Assembly: GCA_039190005.1 (NCBI GenBank)
Contig: JBCCYM010000088.1
Span: 1-5,302, forward strand
From: JBCCYM01 sp039190005
GTDB lineage: Bacteria > Pseudomonadota > Gammaproteobacteria > UBA12402
Direction: 5' to 3'
DNA: 5,302 nucleotides
Shown here: piece by piece, positions 4,936 to 5,302 of the stretch
How positions within the stretch are numbered: the first letter of the stretch is position 1
Layout: each line of letters begins with the position of its first letter
The notes under the pieces: generated by a model
The model's database searches: none
Told to the model about the DNA's origin: nothing
What the model saw: the letters and a program-made list of their open reading frames with translations, nothing else
Made by a program: the position numbers and the translations under genes

Positions 4936-5302
4936 ACCCCATACCCAATCATTATCTTATTTTTTGATAACTAAAACGGGGAAGCATAAAGAATTGCCCA
5001 CGCTTTAGCTATATTATTTTAGAGCGCCTGCAAGCTGTGTTCAAATCAGCGCTTGTTTTTAAGTATAAAATCATAAAATTAGATTGATGTCAAGTTTTTA
5101 GTTGATTTTGTTGTCAACCAATTTTTTCGTAATGACAGTTATTATTTATTACTGTTTCTCTCATAGATAGAGTTTATTTGCAGCTTTTGAACATTATGCG
5201 ACTTACTGGGACTGTAAGACTACCAAAAATTGGACAAAAAAACGTAATCATTCATGCCATCTTAACATTTAATTGCTATTTCAATTTAAATACTAGATAA
5301 TA
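4936..5302. other. Gene-free region upstream of metNIQ
   Basis: From 4936 to about 5055 lies the probable metN leader, which could form alternative short hairpins near its 5' end (see findings). The promoter occupies 5062-5093. The remainder to 5302 is AT-rich and holds a spaced dyad ACAGT/ACTGT (5135-5139 and 5151-5155) and a short inverted repeat CTTAC/GTAAG near 5201-5217. A plus-strand frame of 34 codons (5196-5300, beginning MRLTGTVRLPK) has no ribosome site and is not called. No tRNA or recognisable riboswitch is seen. Confidence 0.5.
5062..5093 (-). promoter_or_regulatory. Candidate sigma-70 promoter of the metNIQ operon
   Basis: A perfect -35 box TTGACA lies at 5093-5088. The best -10 box, TATACT (5067-5062), is 20 bases downstream, longer than ideal; TTTTAT (5070-5065) gives a 17-base spacer but a poorer box. 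Transcription would start near 5055. A second TTGACA at 5117-5112 lacks a -10. The two form a 24-base-spaced direct repeat (TTGATGTCAA / TTGTTGTCAA on the plus strand, 5084-5093 and 5108-5117) that could also be a regulator site. I see no convincing MetJ-box tandem. Confidence 0.5.

Noticed and set aside
4936..5055. SAM (S-box type) riboswitch upstream of metN
   Set aside because: The leader is about 120 nt and I cannot identify the conserved core or four-helix layout of SAM-I, nor any other known SAM class.
5023..5060. Plus-strand intrinsic terminator (AGCGC/GCGCT or CAAGC/GCTTG followed by five T's)
   Set aside because: No plus-strand gene ends here; the stems are only 5 bp with large loops, and the T-run is simply the complement of the A-run at the metN leader start.
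5196..5300. Plus-strand 34-codon frame starting MRLTGTVRLPK
   Set aside because: No Shine-Dalgarno sequence, no recognisable family, and located in an AT-rich upstream region near the window edge.

Overview
The right half of the window (2437-4935, minus strand) is a complete, compact methionine-uptake operon, metN-metI-metQ, encoding the ATPase, the permease and the substrate-binding lipoprotein of an ABC importer. The genes overlap (11 nt between metN and metI, 4 nt between metI and metQ), so they are almost certainly co-transcribed and translationally coupled. The transcript probably starts near 5055 from a promoter with a perfect TTGACA box. The 367 bases upstream of metN hold that promoter, an untranslated leader of about 120 nt and no convincing gene.

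The left half (1-1600, plus strand) encodes two unrecognised, probably exported proteins. Each has a signal peptide and six cysteines in its mature part. The first (25-516) has an open frame continuing in phase for 35 codons beyond its TAA, which suggests a recent nonsense mutation or readthrough. The second (782-1594) has a beta-rich N-terminal half resembling an Ig-like or adhesin-type module and a cysteine-rich C-terminal half. It lies between a perfect 22-bp palindrome (676-697) and a second copy of one palindrome arm (1603-1616).

The middle (1595-2436) is a degraded accessory region. On the minus strand it holds a ribbon-helix-helix-type antitoxin gene broken by a one-base deletion in an A-run, with no toxin gene behind it. 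Immediately downstream is a short frame resembling the last strand of an outer-membrane beta-barrel. A 41-residue, extremely basic small ORF with a strong Shine-Dalgarno sequence follows on the same strand at 2089-2214. Then comes a tandem array of about 23-bp REP-like units at 2311-2400, ending in a 12-bp-stem inverted repeat just after metQ.

The moderately AT-rich base composition, the Sec and lipoprotein signals, the proteobacterial metNIQ arrangement, a possible outer-membrane protein remnant and the CTTCGACAAGCTCAGGG-type repeats suggest a Gram-negative bacterium. A gammaproteobacterium, possibly of the Legionella/Coxiella/Rickettsiella type, is my guess, but the taxonomic call is inference only. 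I see no CRISPR array, tRNA, rRNA or intact insertion sequence.
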